NCBI RefSeq assembly: GCF_024437745.1
Contig: NZ_JANFNY010000001.1
Coordinates: 137,037 to 178,719, forward strand
From: Roseomonas sp. GC11
GTDB lineage: Bacteria > Pseudomonadota > Alphaproteobacteria > Acetobacterales > Acetobacteraceae
Length of the DNA: 41,683 nucleotides
Direction: 5' to 3'
Under the pieces are notes generated by a model. That model was not told where the DNA came from and searched no databases. It worked only from the letters and a program-made list of their open reading frames with translations. The position numbers were made by a program, and so were the translations under genes. How positions within the stretch are numbered: position 1 is the first letter of the stretch; each line of letters begins with the position of its first letter. Positions 29,072 through 37,269 of the stretch are shown piece after piece.

Positions 29072-29127
29072 CCAAAGGCCTCAGGCCTTTGGTGGGGAGA
29101 GTTTGAGAGGGTCAAAGCCCCTCTCAA
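29072..29127. terminator. Hairpin cluster between the transferase and cupin genes
   Basis: Two strong hairpins lie in the 227-base gap: CCAAAGGCC-TCA-GGCCTTTGG (29072-29092) and TTGAGAGG...CCTCTCAA (29103-29127). A third, weaker one (GGCTTCCCC with GGGGGAGCC) lies at about 29034-29057. None has a long U-tract. They probably mark the 3' end of the transferase transcript. Confidence 0.5.
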
Positions 29128-29240
29128 GACCACGCGCCCTATTCGCCAGACGGCCTCCGAGGCGGGGCTGCCCCGGCCTGTGGGGGCAACCTATGCGGGC
29201 CTCCTGCCGTTGCCCTGGCACCACAGTCCAGGATGACCCG

Positions 29241-29726
29241 ATGACGCGTGAGACCATCTGGCTTCAGGGTGAAGCGGGGGTGCCCAACAATCCCCGCCTT
29301 CCGGTGCTGCTGTACCGCGCGGCCTTCGCCGCCGGGCGGCCCGAGGCGGTGGAGGGGCTTTTCGCCCGCCATGGCTGGCCGCCCGTCTGGCGGGACGGCA
29401 TTCACCCCTATGTCCATTTCCACACCACCGCGCATGAGGCGCTGGGCATTGCCGCGGGCGCGGTGCAGCTGCGCCTGGGGGGCGAGGCCGGGCCGGAGTT
29501 TGCGCTGCGCGGGGGCGATGTGGTGGTGCTGCCCGCCGGCACGGGCCACCAGTGCCTGGAGGCCAGCGCGGACCTGCTGGTGGTGGGCGCCTACCCGCTG
29601 GGGCAGGTGCCGGACCAGCGCCGCGCCTCGCCCGGGCAGGCCGCCGAGGTCCGCGCCCGCGTCGCCCGCCTGCCGGACCCGCCGGGCAGCCCCGTCACCG
29701 GGGAGCCTTACCCGAGGCGGCCATGA
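29241..29726 (+). CDS. Cupin domain protein (YjlB-like)
   Basis: A 161-residue single-domain cupin. HPYVHFHTTAHEALGI (about 54-69) carries the histidine/glutamate metal-site pattern of cupin motif 1, and GGDVVVLPAGTGHQCL (about 92-107) is motif 2 with its histidine. The N-terminal segment PNNPRLPVLLYRAAF is typical of the YjlB-like group, whose substrate is unknown. The start at 29241 has AGGA seven bases upstream; the frame is open further up but lies in the hairpin region. It is a single-gene unit with a strong terminator. Confidence 0.85.
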   Translation: MTRETIWLQGEAGVPNNPRLPVLLYRAAFAAGRPEAVEGLFARHGWPPVWRDGIHPYVHFHTTAHEALGIAAGAVQLRLGGEAGPEFALRGGDVVVLPAGTGHQCLEASADLLVVGAYPLGQVPDQRRASPGQAAEVRARVARLPDPPGSPVTGEPYPRRP

Positions 29727-29786
29727 GAGAGCCGGCACTCCGCCCCTGGCGACCCCGTGCCCCGGTGGCGCCAGCAGAAGGCGGGG

Positions 29787-29819
29787 TCCGGGGGGACCCT
29801 GTCCCCCCGGATTCTTTTT
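29787..29819 (+). terminator. Intrinsic terminator after the cupin gene
   Basis: An 11-bp perfect stem TCCGGGGGGAC/GTCCCCCCGGA with a CCT loop, followed directly by TTCTTTTTC. This is a classical Rho-independent terminator for the cupin gene. Its core GGTCCGGGGG resembles the right-hand palindrome of the ruvA-ruvB element. Confidence 0.8.
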
Positions 29820-29851
29820 CCCCGGATTTTTTCCCCCTGGATCTTTCCCCC

Positions 29852-30523
29852 TCAGGCGGCCGCGATGGCGGCGTTGAGGGCCTTCACCCCGGCGGCCGGG
29901 CCATCCGGGTGGTTCCACACGGCGCCGACCACGGCCAGGAAATCCGCCCCCGCGCGCACCAGCGGCGCGCAGTTCTCCGCCGTGATGCCGCCGATGGCGA
30001 CGGAGGGCAGTTCGAACATCTCGCTCCACCATTCCAGGATCTCGGGCTCGGCCCGGTGCTCCACGGTCTTGGTGGCGGTGGGGAAGAAGGCGCCGAAGGC
30101 GACGTAATCCGCCCCCACCTCGCCGGCTTCCATCGCCAGGTGGCGGCTGCCATGGCAGGTGATGCCCAGCATCAGCTCCGGCCCCAGCAGCTTGCGCGCG
30201 CGGGCATGGTCGCCATCGCCCTGGCCGAGATGGGCGCCGTCGCAGCCCGTGGCGCGGGCGAGGTCGGCGCGGTCATTCAGCAGGAAGGCGACATCGCGCG
30301 CCTGCGCCACGGGGCGCAGGATGTCGATGGCGCGCTTCAGCGCCTCATCCCCGACATCCTTGAGCCGGAGCTGCACCGCCGCGACATCGCCGGCATCGAG
30401 GGCGCGCGCCAGGGTATCGGCGAAGGCGGCGGGGTCCAGGGCGGGCGGCGTGATGAGGTAGAGGCGGCAGCCGGCTTCCCCGCCGCCGCCCTGCTTCCCC
30501 TGCGCCGGGGTGGCGGTGGCCAT
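29852..30523 (-). CDS. thiE: Thiamine phosphate synthase ThiE
   Basis: A 223-residue TIM-barrel enzyme that couples the thiazole and pyrimidine phosphates to thiamine phosphate. Seen: RLYLITPP strand 1, QLRLKDV (diphosphate-site region), [45 protein letters not shown] and [10 protein letters not shown] with the phosphate-binding loop. The start at 30523 overlaps the last base of the aldolase stop (TGATG), so it is coupled to it; the longer open frame upstream is aldolase shadow. The Ala/Gly-rich first 18 residues are an extension. No other thi gene is present here. Confidence 0.9.
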   Translation of the reverse strand: MATATPAQGKQGGGGEAGCRLYLITPPALDPAAFADTLARALDAGDVAAVQLRLKDVGDEALKRAIDILRPVAQARDVAFLLNDRADLARATGCDGAHLGQGDGDHARARKLLGPELMLGITCHGSRHLAMEAGEVGADYVAFGAFFPTATKTVEHRAEPEILEWWSEMFELPSVAIGGITAENCAPLVRAGADFLAVVGAVWNHPDGPAAGVKALNAAIAAA

Positions 30524-31446
30524 CAGGCGAGCGGCGTCTTGTAGACGGCGATGATGTCGTTCAGCAGCTTCAGGGCCTCCGCCTTCGGGCGCTGGAAGGT
30601 GTTGCGGCCGATGATCGAGCCATTGCCGCCGCCGGCATGGATGGCCTTGGCCATGTCGATCATCGATTCGGCGGTGCCCGCCTCGCCGCCCGAGAAGACC
30701 ACGAGGCGCCGCCCGCCGAAGCAGGCCTCCACCACATGCCGGATGCGCGCCGCCAGGGTGGCGGTATCGACCGGATAGGTCTCGTAGGTCTTCCGCGCCG
30801 CGTCGAGGGCGATGACATCGGTGGGCGGCTTCACCTTGATGATGTGCGCCCCCGTCAGCGCCGCCATGTGCGCGGCATAGGCGCAGATATCCAGCGCCGT
30901 CTCGCCCGCCTTGTCGAGCATCGGCCCGCGCGGATAGCTCCACACGACGACGGCGAGGCCGGCGGCCTTGGCCTCGGCCGACAGTTCGCGCAGCTCCTCC
31001 ATCATCTCGAACTGGTATTCGGAGCCGGGATAGATGGTGAAGCCGATGGCCGAGCAGCCGAGGCGCAGGGCATCGGCCACGGTGGCGGTCACCGCCTGGT
31101 CCTTGGTGGTGGACAGGCTGTTGGAGCTGTTCACCTTCAGGATGGTCGGGATGGCGCCGGCATAGCTGGCCGCGCCCGCCTCGATCATGCCGAGCGGCGC
31201 GGCATAGGCGGAGAGGCCGGCCTCCACCGCCAGCTCGAAATGGTAGCGCGGATCATAGGCCGCCGGGTTGGGGGCGAAGCTGCGCGCCGGGCCGTGCTCG
31301 AAGCCCTGGTCCACGGGCAGGATGACCAGCCGCCCGGTGCCGCGCAGCTGCCCCTCCATCAGGATGCGGACGAGGTTGGACTTGGTGCCGGGGTTGTCGC
31401 TCTCATACCAGGAGAGGATTTCCTTCACGCGGCGCGTGAGCTTCAT
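30523..31446 (-). CDS. fbaB: Class I fructose-bisphosphate aldolase (DhnA/FbaB type)
   Basis: A 307-residue Schiff-base aldolase of the archaeal/DhnA type that splits fructose-1,6-bisphosphate to triose phosphates. [12 protein letters not shown] (42-53) is the family hallmark. Candidate Schiff-base lysines are K204 and K206 in [10 protein letters not shown], and the phosphate site is VFSGGEAGT with [16 protein letters not shown]. The start (ATG, 31446) gives the common [12 protein letters not shown]-terminus. It is coupled to thiE downstream and follows the hypothetical gene by 36 bases, so the three likely form one transcript. Confidence 0.93.
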   Translation of the reverse strand: MKLTRRVKEILSWYESDNPGTKSNLVRILMEGQLRGTGRLVILPVDQGFEHGPARSFAPNPAAYDPRYHFELAVEAGLSAYAAPLGMIEAGAASYAGAIPTILKVNSSNSLSTTKDQAVTATVADALRLGCSAIGFTIYPGSEYQFEMMEELRELSAEAKAAGLAVVVWSYPRGPMLDKAGETALDICAYAAHMAALTGAHIIKVKPPTDVIALDAARKTYETYPVDTATLAARIRHVVEACFGGRRLVVFSGGEAGTAESMIDMAKAIHAGGGNGSIIGRNTFQRPKAEALKLLNDIIAVYKTPLA

Positions 31447-31482
31447 GGTCCGTCCTTCCGTGTCGGCGAGGGTGACGGGCCT

Positions 31483-32142
31483 TTAGCGGAGGGCCGTGGG
31501 GCTGTCACCTGGAGCCGCCGTGAGGGCCGCCCCCGCTTCTGTCCCCCCGCTTCTGTCCTTGGCTTCCGCTCCGGCGAGCCAGTGGCGCAGGCGCGCGCGC
31601 TCCGCCGGGCCGGGGATGGGGCGGGGGCCGGGGTCGAGGGCAGGGGGCAGGGCGGGCCAGAGCGGCAGCCCGGCGCGCGCCGCGGCGGCGGCCACCTGTT
31701 CCCAGGCGGGGCAGGCGGGGTCCAGCACCAGCGCTTGCAGGCGCGGTGCGCCCGCCGGCGCTGGGGTGGCCGCGTGGCGCAGCGCCGCCAGGGCCAGCCC
31801 GGGCGCCGCGCCGCAATCCAGCACCGGCCAGGGCACGGGCCAGGGCACGGGCCATTCTGGCAGCGGCCATTCTGGCGAGGGGTATTCCGCGGGCCTGGGC
31901 GCGGCGGAAGGCGGGCCGTGGGGCGGAATCGGCCCGCCTTCCTCCCCCCCGTTTTCCCCCCCGTTCTCCCCCCGGCAGGCGGCGGCGATCTGGGCCAGGA
32001 AGACCGCCGCGCCGAGCCACGCCGCCGCGCCCGGCGGCGAGAGCAGGGGCAGCGGCCCGGCCCAGCCGATCTCGCGCGCCACCTCCAGCGCCGCCCGCGC
32101 CTGGGCCGCCCCGCGCACCCGCACGGCCCGCCGCCCGGCCAT
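31483..32142 (-). CDS. Conserved-looking hypothetical protein upstream of the aldolase
   Basis: A 219-residue protein of unknown function. N-terminal RRAVRVRGAAQARAALEVA and GPLPLLSPPGAAAWLG, then VLDCGAAPGLALAALR and LQALVLDPACPAWEQVAAAA, read like a small alpha/beta fold. Between the halves (about 75-125) lies a low-complexity insertion rich in Gly, Glu, Pro and Trp, made by short DNA repeats at 31830-31980 (GGGCACGGGCCA in tandem, C-tracts). The start is uncertain: ATG 32142 (chosen, AAGG-type site nearby), GTG 32157 or ATG 32187. It lies upstream of fbaB and thiE on the same strand. Confidence 0.6.
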   Translation of the reverse strand: MAGRRAVRVRGAAQARAALEVAREIGWAGPLPLLSPPGAAAWLGAAVFLAQIAAACRGENGGENGGEEGGPIPPHGPPSAAPRPAEYPSPEWPLPEWPVPWPVPWPVLDCGAAPGLALAALRHAATPAPAGAPRLQALVLDPACPAWEQVAAAAARAGLPLWPALPPALDPGPRPIPGPAERARLRHWLAGAEAKDRSGGTEAGAALTAAPGDSPTALR

Positions 32143-32215
32143 CGCTTCCGCCTTCACCACCCCGTCAGACCCCCGCTCTCGCGCCATTCCCGCAAGCCAA
32201 TCTGTTGAGCATCCG

Positions 32216-32244
32216 TTGACCCTGCCCGCGCACGCCGCGTAAAG
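32216..32244 (+). promoter_or_regulatory. Possible promoter for the zapA operon
   Basis: TTGACC followed after 17 bases by GTAAAG (or after 18 by TAAAGC), about 45 bases upstream of the coiled-coil gene. The -35 is good and the -10 poor. Confidence 0.3.
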
Positions 32245-32285
32245 CCTGACATCATGAAGTCTACGGCGCGAGCGAAGGCAGCAGC

Positions 32286-32537
32286 ATGAGTGATGCGGTG
32301 AGCGAGGCCGCGACCCGGCTGGAGCGGGCAGTGGAAAAGCTGGCGGCAGCCCTGGCGCGCCCCGCGCCAGCGGCGGGCGTGCCGCCCGAGGCCGTGGCGG
32401 CCCTCTCGGCCCGGCTGGATGAGACCCTCTCCCGCCTGCGCCTCGCCCTGGCGGAGGTCGAGGCCGCCGATTCGGAAGCCACGGCGGAAGAGGAGGCCGA
32501 ATCGGCCACCCCCGCCACCCCCAGCAAGGAAGGCTGA
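32286..32537 (+). CDS. Small coiled-coil protein upstream of zapA (DUF4164-like)
   Basis: An 83-residue, acidic, alanine/leucine-rich protein predicted to be one long helix. Heptad-like spacing runs through AATRLERAVEKLAAALA and ALSARLDETLSRLRLALAEVE. The last 20 residues are Glu/Ala/Thr-rich. A short coiled-coil gene of this kind often precedes zapA in alphaproteobacteria; its function is not established. Its stop lies 2 bases before the zapA start, which suggests co-expression and a possible role near ZapA or FtsZ. The latter is an inference from position. Confidence 0.75.
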   Translation: MSDAVSEAATRLERAVEKLAAALARPAPAAGVPPEAVAALSARLDETLSRLRLALAEVEAADSEATAEEEAESATPATPSKEG

Positions 32538-32539
32538 GC

Positions 32540-32875
32540 ATGGGACAGGTCACGGTCCGCGTCGGCGGCTATACCCATCCCGTCTCCTGCGAGGATGGGC
32601 AGGAAGCCCATCTCATCGCCCTGGCGGCGGAGGTGGACCGCCGTGTCTCCTCCATCCGCGCCATGGGCGGGCAGTTCGGCGAGAGCCGCCTGCTGCTGCT
32701 GGCCTCCCTGCTGCTGGCCGATGAGATCCACGATCTGCGCGTCGAACTCTCCCGCGCCAAGTCGGCCCAGCCCGCCCCCGCCGGCGCCGCCGCGGCCGAC
32801 CCCGTCCTGGCCGAGCGCCTCTCGCGCCTCGCCGAGCGGATCGAGGGCATTGCGGCGACGCTCGACGCCCCCTAA
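32540..32875 (+). CDS. zapA: Cell division protein ZapA
   Basis: A 111-residue FtsZ-ring stabiliser. The N-terminal globular part has VTVRVGGYTHPVSCEDGQE (4-22) and HLIALAAEVDRRV. The C-terminal half is a coiled coil (ESRLLLLASLLLADEIHDLR, then a Pro/Ala hinge and LAERLSRLAERIEGIA). Length and order fit ZapA. It follows the coiled-coil gene by 2 bases and is followed by 6S RNA, the classical zapA-ssrS-ygfA order. Confidence 0.92.
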   Translation: MGQVTVRVGGYTHPVSCEDGQEAHLIALAAEVDRRVSSIRAMGGQFGESRLLLLASLLLADEIHDLRVELSRAKSAQPAPAGAAAADPVLAERLSRLAERIEGIAATLDAP

Positions 32876-32892
32876 ATGAACCCTGCGGGGCT

Positions 32893-33022
32893 GCCCGGCG
32901 CGTCAGGCAACTTTATCCCTGGGGCCAATAAGCATCCTCCGGGAGCTGGCTCTGGCCGGGCCTTGGTCCGGTTACCTGGCGCCCACCTGCTCACGCAGGC
33001 CTTAGGAGGATAAGACGCCAAC
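32893..33022 (+). ncRNA. ssrS: 6S RNA
   Basis: The 150-base gap between zapA and the 5-formyl-THF cyclo-ligase gene is the usual place of 6S RNA, which binds sigma-70 RNA polymerase by mimicking an open promoter. Features seen: a closing stem GGCGcGTC (from 32897) with GACGCC (33014-33019), the typical 3' tail AGGAGGATAAGACGCC, an internal stem CCTGC/GCAGG near 32986-32999, and a central region with TTATCCCTGGGG opposite GGATAA. The ends are approximate. The 3' end would lie only a few bases from the start codon of the next gene. Confidence 0.72.
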
Positions 33023-33026
33023 GGCC

Positions 33027-33635
33027 ATGGTGGCTCCGCACGTCATTCCGCTGCATCCCGCGGCCGACCCGCCCGAACTGGCCGCCGGGAAGGCGGCGCT
33101 GCGGCAGGCCGCGCTGGCGGCGCGCGCGGCGGTGGACCCCGCCGGCAAACCCGCCGCCCTGGCCGATACCGTCCTCGCCCATTGCCCGCCGCCCGCCGGT
33201 GCCGTCATCGGCGGCTTCTGGCCGATGGGGGAGGAGATCGACATCCGCCCCCTGCTGCGCCGGCTGGAGCGGCGCGGCCATGCCCTGGCCCTGCCGGTGA
33301 CGCCGCCGCGCGGCCAGCCGCTCACCTTCCGCCGCTGGCGGGTGGGGGAGGCGCTGGTGGCCGGGCGCTTCGGCACCTCCGTCCCGCCCGAGGCGGCGGA
33401 GGCGCTGCGGCCGGACTGGCTGCTGGTGCCGCTGCTGGCCTTCGACCGGCGCGGCGCGCGGCTGGGCTATGGCGGCGGCTATTATGACCGCACCCTGGCG
33501 CTGCTGCCCCGGGCCACCGCCATCGGCGTGGCCTATGCGGCGCAGGAGGTGCCCCTGGTTCCCACCGGCCCGAATGACCGGCCGCTGGCCGGCATCGCCA
33601 CCGAGGCCGGCTTCCTTCCTGCCGAAAGGTCCTGA
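33027..33635 (+). CDS. fthC: 5-formyltetrahydrofolate cyclo-ligase
   Basis: A 202-residue ATP-dependent enzyme that converts 5-formyl-THF to 5,10-methenyl-THF. ALRQAALAARAAVDP (35-49, basic helix), GGFWPMGEEIDIRPLL (62-77, folate site) and the signature LGYGGGYYDR (about 146-155, Mg-ATP site) are intact. The gene follows 6S RNA as ygfA does in many proteobacteria. The start at 33027 leaves little room for a ribosome site; GGAGGA at 33005-33010 inside the 6S 3' end is about 16 bases off. A later start is possible, but the first 30 residues are not diagnostic. Confidence 0.9.
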   Translation: MVAPHVIPLHPAADPPELAAGKAALRQAALAARAAVDPAGKPAALADTVLAHCPPPAGAVIGGFWPMGEEIDIRPLLRRLERRGHALALPVTPPRGQPLTFRRWRVGEALVAGRFGTSVPPEAAEALRPDWLLVPLLAFDRRGARLGYGGGYYDRTLALLPRATAIGVAYAAQEVPLVPTGPNDRPLAGIATEAGFLPAERS

Positions 33636-33640
33636 GCGTC

Positions 33641-34462
33641 TTGCGTATCCTGTTTCTCGGCGATGTCGTCGGCCGTGCCGGCCGCGACGCGCTCACCACC
33701 GAACTGCCCGGGCTGCGCGCCCGGCTGAAGGCGGATCTGGTCGTCGTCAATGCCGAGAATGCCAGCCATGGCTTCGGCGTCTCCCCGGACATGGTGCGCG
33801 CCTTCCTGGCGGCGGGGGCGGATGTTCTGACGCTCGGCAACCATTCCTGGGACCGCAAGGAGATCATCGGCTTCATCGATGGCGAGCCGCGGCTGATCCG
33901 CCCGCTGAACTACCCGCCCGGCACGCCGGGGCGCGGCGCCACGGTGGTTGAGGTGCCGGGTGGCCGCAAGGCGCTGGTGCTCAACGTCATGGGCCGCCTG
34001 TTCATGGAGCCGTTGGACGACCCCTTCCGTGCCGCGCAGGCGGTGCTGGCGCAGCACAGCATGGGCGCCTCCGGCACCGTGCAGGCCATCCTGGTGGATA
34101 TCCACGCCGAGGCCACCAGCGAGAAGATGGCCTTCGCCCACAGTTTTGACGGGCGGGTGAGCCTCGTCGTCGGCACGCACACCCATGTGCCGAGCGCCGA
34201 CCACCGCATCCTGGAGAATGGCACCGCCTACCAGACCGATGCCGGCATGTGCGGCGACTATGACAGCGTGATCGGCATGCAGAAGGGCGGCGCCGCGCTG
34301 CGTTTCTGGAAGAAGGTGCCGGGCGAGAAGCTGGCCCCGGCCGAGGGCACCGCCAGCCTCGCCGGTGTTTTCGTCGAGACGGATGACGCCACCGGCCTCG
34401 CCACGCGGATCGAGCCGGTGCGCCTGGGTGGCCATCTGGCGCAGGCGATGCCTTTGGTTTGA
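33641..34462 (+). CDS. ymdB: YmdB-family metallophosphoesterase (TIGR00282)
   Basis: A 273-residue calcineurin-like phosphoesterase. The family motifs are FLGDVVGRAGRDAL (5-18), NAENASHGFGV, LTLGNHSWDRKEI and VVGTHTHVPSADHRIL, with the C-terminal GTAYQTDAGMCGDYDSVIGM that defines the YmdB group. Bacillus YmdB hydrolyses 2',3'-cyclic nucleotides and affects biofilm and motility; the alphaproteobacterial role is not known. The start is TTG at 33641, 5 bases after the upstream stop and giving the standard MRILFLGDVVG N-terminus, with AAAGG upstream. It ends at a repeat-type terminator. Confidence 0.9.
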   Translation: MRILFLGDVVGRAGRDALTTELPGLRARLKADLVVVNAENASHGFGVSPDMVRAFLAAGADVLTLGNHSWDRKEIIGFIDGEPRLIRPLNYPPGTPGRGATVVEVPGGRKALVLNVMGRLFMEPLDDPFRAAQAVLAQHSMGASGTVQAILVDIHAEATSEKMAFAHSFDGRVSLVVGTHTHVPSADHRILENGTAYQTDAGMCGDYDSVIGMQKGGAALRFWKKVPGEKLAPAEGTASLAGVFVETDDATGLATRIEPVRLGGHLAQAMPLV

Positions 34463-34476
34463 TTTTTTTTAAGATT

Positions 34477-34595
34477 CTTCTTTTTCTAAAGAAAAAGAAG
34501 CAAAAAGACTTTTTTCAGTTAGGCGTCCCGCCTCAGGCCTGAAGCGGAACGCCAACTGAAAAAAAGTTTTTTGGTTCTTTTTTCAAAAAAGAACC
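34477..34595. repeat. Convergent-junction terminator repeat, copy 3 (full, inverted)
   Basis: The same three-hairpin element as at 22276-22390, in the opposite orientation. It has CTTCTTTTTC/GAAAAAGAAG (34477-34500), a central GC stem GGCGTCCCGC with GCGGAACGCC inside CAGTT/AACTG and A/T-tract arms, and GGTTCTTTTTT/AAAAAAGAACC (34573-34595). It lies between the convergent ymdB and lipoprotein genes. Confidence 0.85.
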
Positions 34596-34613
34596 CTTCC
34601 TTCCTGAAAAAAA

Positions 34614-34970
34614 TCACTCCACCCGTCGCCACCCCTGTTCGATCAGGCAGCCGGCGATGCCGCGTTCGCGCACATCCTCGTTGTGGTCGATGGTGGTGAA
34701 GGAGGGCGGCACCCAGTTGCCGCCGGTGGTGGTGCAGCGGCGGTTATTGGCATCGCCGGAGCAGCGGGTCTGCACGGGCGAGACATAGCCGCCCGAGCTT
34801 TGCACCCGCTCCAGGATGGGCGGGAACTGGGCGTGCAGGCGCTGCTCGCAGCGGGCGCGGGTGGCCTCGTATTCGGCGGGGCTGGCGCCGGGCTTGGCCC
34901 AGCGCTCCTCGCAGCCGGCCAGCAGCGGCGCGCAGGCCAGCAGCAGCCAAGGGGTGGCGTGGCGTTTCAT
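34614..34970 (-). CDS. Small lipoprotein, function unknown
   Basis: A 118-residue protein with a lipoprotein signal: MKRHATPW, a hydrophobic stretch, then the lipobox LLAGC with Cys at about 20. The mature part has three further cysteines (RCEQRL, TRCSGD, RRCTTT) and one near the end (AGCLIEQGW). The GCLIEQGW end is common in small alphaproteobacterial lipoproteins of unknown role. The start at 34970 has AGGA upstream and places the signal peptide; the open frame reaches 35000. Probably anchored in the outer membrane. Confidence 0.75.
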   Translation of the reverse strand: MKRHATPWLLLACAPLLAGCEERWAKPGASPAEYEATRARCEQRLHAQFPPILERVQSSGGYVSPVQTRCSGDANNRRCTTTGGNWVPPSFTTIDHNEDVRERGIAGCLIEQGWRRVE

Positions 34971-35030
34971 TCCTGTCCTCATCGCGGTCCGGCCCCGCAT
35001 TCTGGCGGCGGGTGCTTGCGGAAAGCCTGC

Positions 35031-35672
35031 TCAGTACAGCGTCGCGATGATCTGCGGCGCGCGCGTCTCGTCGAAATCCTTCGCGTCCACCAGCCCCCCG
35101 GTATGGGCGGCCAGCAGCTCGCCGCCGCTGGGCGCGGCCTCCGGCTTCGCCCGCCCGGCCCAGAGTTTGGAGCGGGCGATGGCGCGGGCGCATTGCATGT
35201 AGACCTCCCGCACCTCCACCAGCAGCACGGTGGCGGGGGTCTGCCCCTGCACGGCATGGCGCTCGCGCAGCGCCGGATCGGTGGTGATGTGGCCGAGGCC
35301 GCCGATGCGCAGCGTCTCCCCCATGCCCGGCACCAGGAAGAGCAGGGCGAGCGCCGGGTTGTCGAGGATGTCGCGCAGCGCATCCAGCCGGTTGTTGCCG
35401 CGGCGGTCGGGCAGGGCGAGGGTCTTCTCGTCCAGCACGGTGATGAAGCCCGGCGCGTCGCCGCGCGGGGTGCAGTGCGGCCCGCGCGCGCCGCTGGTGG
35501 AGAGCAGGCAGAAGGGGCTGGCGGCGATGAAGGCGGCGGTGCGCGGGTCCACCCGCTTCGCCACCTTGTTCATCACCAGCGCGCTGGGCGGGTTGTAGAG
35601 GGCGGAGAGCGCCTCCTGGCTGGTCACCCGGTGCGGGTCGGGGTGGAGGGTGGGGCGGGGGCTGTCGGTCAT
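35031..35672 (-). CDS. PPOX-class flavoprotein (MSMEG_1061-like family)
   Basis: A 213-residue split-barrel FMN-binding protein of the pyridoxamine 5'-phosphate oxidase superfamily. PFCLLSTSGARGPHCTPRGD (53-72), LALPDRRGNNRLDALRDIL and LLFLVPGMGETLRIGGLGHI match the MSMEG_1061-like subgroup, whose reactions are mostly unknown. The C-terminal helix YMQCARAIARSKLW, which packs on the flavin site, is present. It lies between a lipoprotein gene and a cytochrome b561 gene, all on the minus strand but separated by about 60 bases each. It is unlikely to be PdxH itself. Confidence 0.85.
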   Translation of the reverse strand: MTDSPRPTLHPDPHRVTSQEALSALYNPPSALVMNKVAKRVDPRTAAFIAASPFCLLSTSGARGPHCTPRGDAPGFITVLDEKTLALPDRRGNNRLDALRDILDNPALALLFLVPGMGETLRIGGLGHITTDPALRERHAVQGQTPATVLLVEVREVYMQCARAIARSKLWAGRAKPEAAPSGGELLAAHTGGLVDAKDFDETRAPQIIATLY

Positions 35673-35732
35673 GGCGCGGCGGCTTCCTGGCGGTGCGTCC
35701 CGGCGGTGCGGGATGCCGTAGCAGAAACGATT

Positions 35733-36311
35733 TCAGGCCCTGGCGCCATCCTGCCCGCCCATCCTGCCCGCCATGCGGCGCAGCACGTCGCCCTGCCCGC
35801 GCAGCCGGTGCAGCAGCGCCATGGCGGCATGCCCCGCCACCAGCGCCAGCAGCAGCCAGGCCAGCCAGCCATGCAGGGCATTGGCTGGCGCCACCATCCA
35901 GCCCACCGGCCCGCCCGGGAAGCCGGGGAAGAGCGGCAGGCCGAAGGGCGCGAAGGCCCGGCCGGAGCCATAGGCGCGCAGCAGCGCCAGGGTGGGCACC
36001 ACCAGCATCAGCCCGTAGAGCGCCAGATGCCCGGCCAGGGCGGCGCGCCCGGCCCAGCCCGGCGCATGGCCCGGCCGGCGGCGCCATTGCGCCAGCGCCC
36101 AGGCCGCGCGCAGCGCCACCAGCGCCAGCAGCAGCGTGCCGAGCGGCGCATGGGTGCCGACGAAGAAGGCGCTGACCGGGTGCCGCCCCAGCACGGCGCG
36201 CACCCCCATCCCCGTGAACTGCCACGCGAAGAGCAGGGCCATGCCCCAGTGCAGCGCGCGGCTGACGCGGCCATAGAGCGCCGGCGTGTCGCGCCAGGGA
36301 AGGGAGGTCAT
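35733..36311 (-). CDS. Cytochrome b561 (CybB family)
   Basis: A 192-residue inner-membrane di-heme cytochrome b with four predicted helices. The heme-ligand histidines fall in the CybB pattern: H21 (RALHWGMAL), H54 (GTHAPLG), H147 (ALHGWLAW) and H161 (AGHAAMALLH). E. coli CybB acts as a superoxide:quinone oxidoreductase; most homologues are untested. The C-terminal tail is short and charged. It starts divergently from yebC across a 208-base gap. Confidence 0.9.
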   Translation of the reverse strand: MTSLPWRDTPALYGRVSRALHWGMALLFAWQFTGMGVRAVLGRHPVSAFFVGTHAPLGTLLLALVALRAAWALAQWRRRPGHAPGWAGRAALAGHLALYGLMLVVPTLALLRAYGSGRAFAPFGLPLFPGFPGGPVGWMVAPANALHGWLAWLLLALVAGHAAMALLHRLRGQGDVLRRMAGRMGGQDGARA

Positions 36312-36519
36312 GCGGGCAGTCGCCTTTCTGTCCGGTGGATTGCGGCCCTGTCATGTTATGGCCGCGCCGCCGCCCGGCAAAGGGGCCGGCAAAGGGGGCG
36401 GGCAAGAGGGCGCGGGAGGCGGATGAAGCGGCCGGGCCTCGCCCCCCTCGCCTAAGAGGCCCCGGGACGGTATAGGAGCCGACCCCCGGAACATCCCGAG
36501 AATACCGGAGAGCAAGCGC

Positions 36520-37269
36520 GTGGCCGGCCATTCCCAGTTCAAGAACATCATGCACCGGAAGGGCGCGCAGGACGCCAAGCGCGCGCGCGCCTTCGCCAAG
36601 CTGATCCGCGAGATCACCGTCAGCGCCCGCCAGGGCCTGCCGGACCCCGCCTTCAACCCGCGCCTGCGCTCCGCCGTGCAGGCCGCGCGCGTGGCCAACA
36701 TGTCGAAGGACACGATCGACCGCGCCATCAAGAAGGCGACCGGCGCCGGCGGCGGCGATGACTATGTGGAGGTCCGCTACGAGGGCTATGGCCCCGCCGG
36801 CGTCGCCATCATCGTCGAGACGCTGACGGACAACCGCAACCGCACCGCCTCCGACATCCGCTCCGCCTTCTCCAAGTATGGCGGCGCGCTGGGCGAGACG
36901 GGCTCCGTCTCCTTCCAGTTCGACCGCAACGGCGTCATCCGCTTCCCCGCCGCCGCGGGCAGCGCCGATGCCGTGCTGGAAGCCGCCATCGAGGCCGGCG
37001 CCGATGATGTCGAGAGTGGCGAGGAAGGCCACGAGATCCGCACTGCCATCGAGGACCTCTTCACCGTCCGCGACGCGCTGGAAGAAAAATTCGGCCCGGC
37101 GGAAAGCGCGAAGCTCGAATGGCGCCCCAATGTCACCGTGCCGCTCGACGAGGAGAAGGCGCGCTCCGTCCTCAAGCTGATCGACGTGCTCGACGAGCAT
37201 GACGACGTGCAGGCCGTGACCGCCAATTTCGAGGTCTCGGAAGAGATCCTCGCCCGTCTCTCGGCCTGA
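36520..37269 (+). CDS. yebC: YebC/PmpR-family translation or transcription factor
   Basis: A 249-residue member of the YebC/TACO1 family. The N-terminal [20 protein letters not shown] (positions 1-20), [37 protein letters not shown] and [13 protein letters not shown] are all standard. Family members were described as DNA-binding regulators and, in other work, as factors that help ribosomes through difficult sequences. The start is GTG with GGAG about ten bases upstream. Its stop overlaps ruvC by one base (TGATG), the usual alphaproteobacterial arrangement. Confidence 0.95.
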   Translation: MAGHSQFKNIMHRKGAQDAKRARAFAKLIREITVSARQGLPDPAFNPRLRSAVQAARVANMSKDTIDRAIKKATGAGGGDDYVEVRYEGYGPAGVAIIVETLTDNRNRTASDIRSAFSKYGGALGETGSVSFQFDRNGVIRFPAAAGSADAVLEAAIEAGADDVESGEEGHEIRTAIEDLFTVRDALEEKFGPAESAKLEWRPNVTVPLDEEKARSVLKLIDVLDEHDDVQAVTANFEVSEEILARLSA

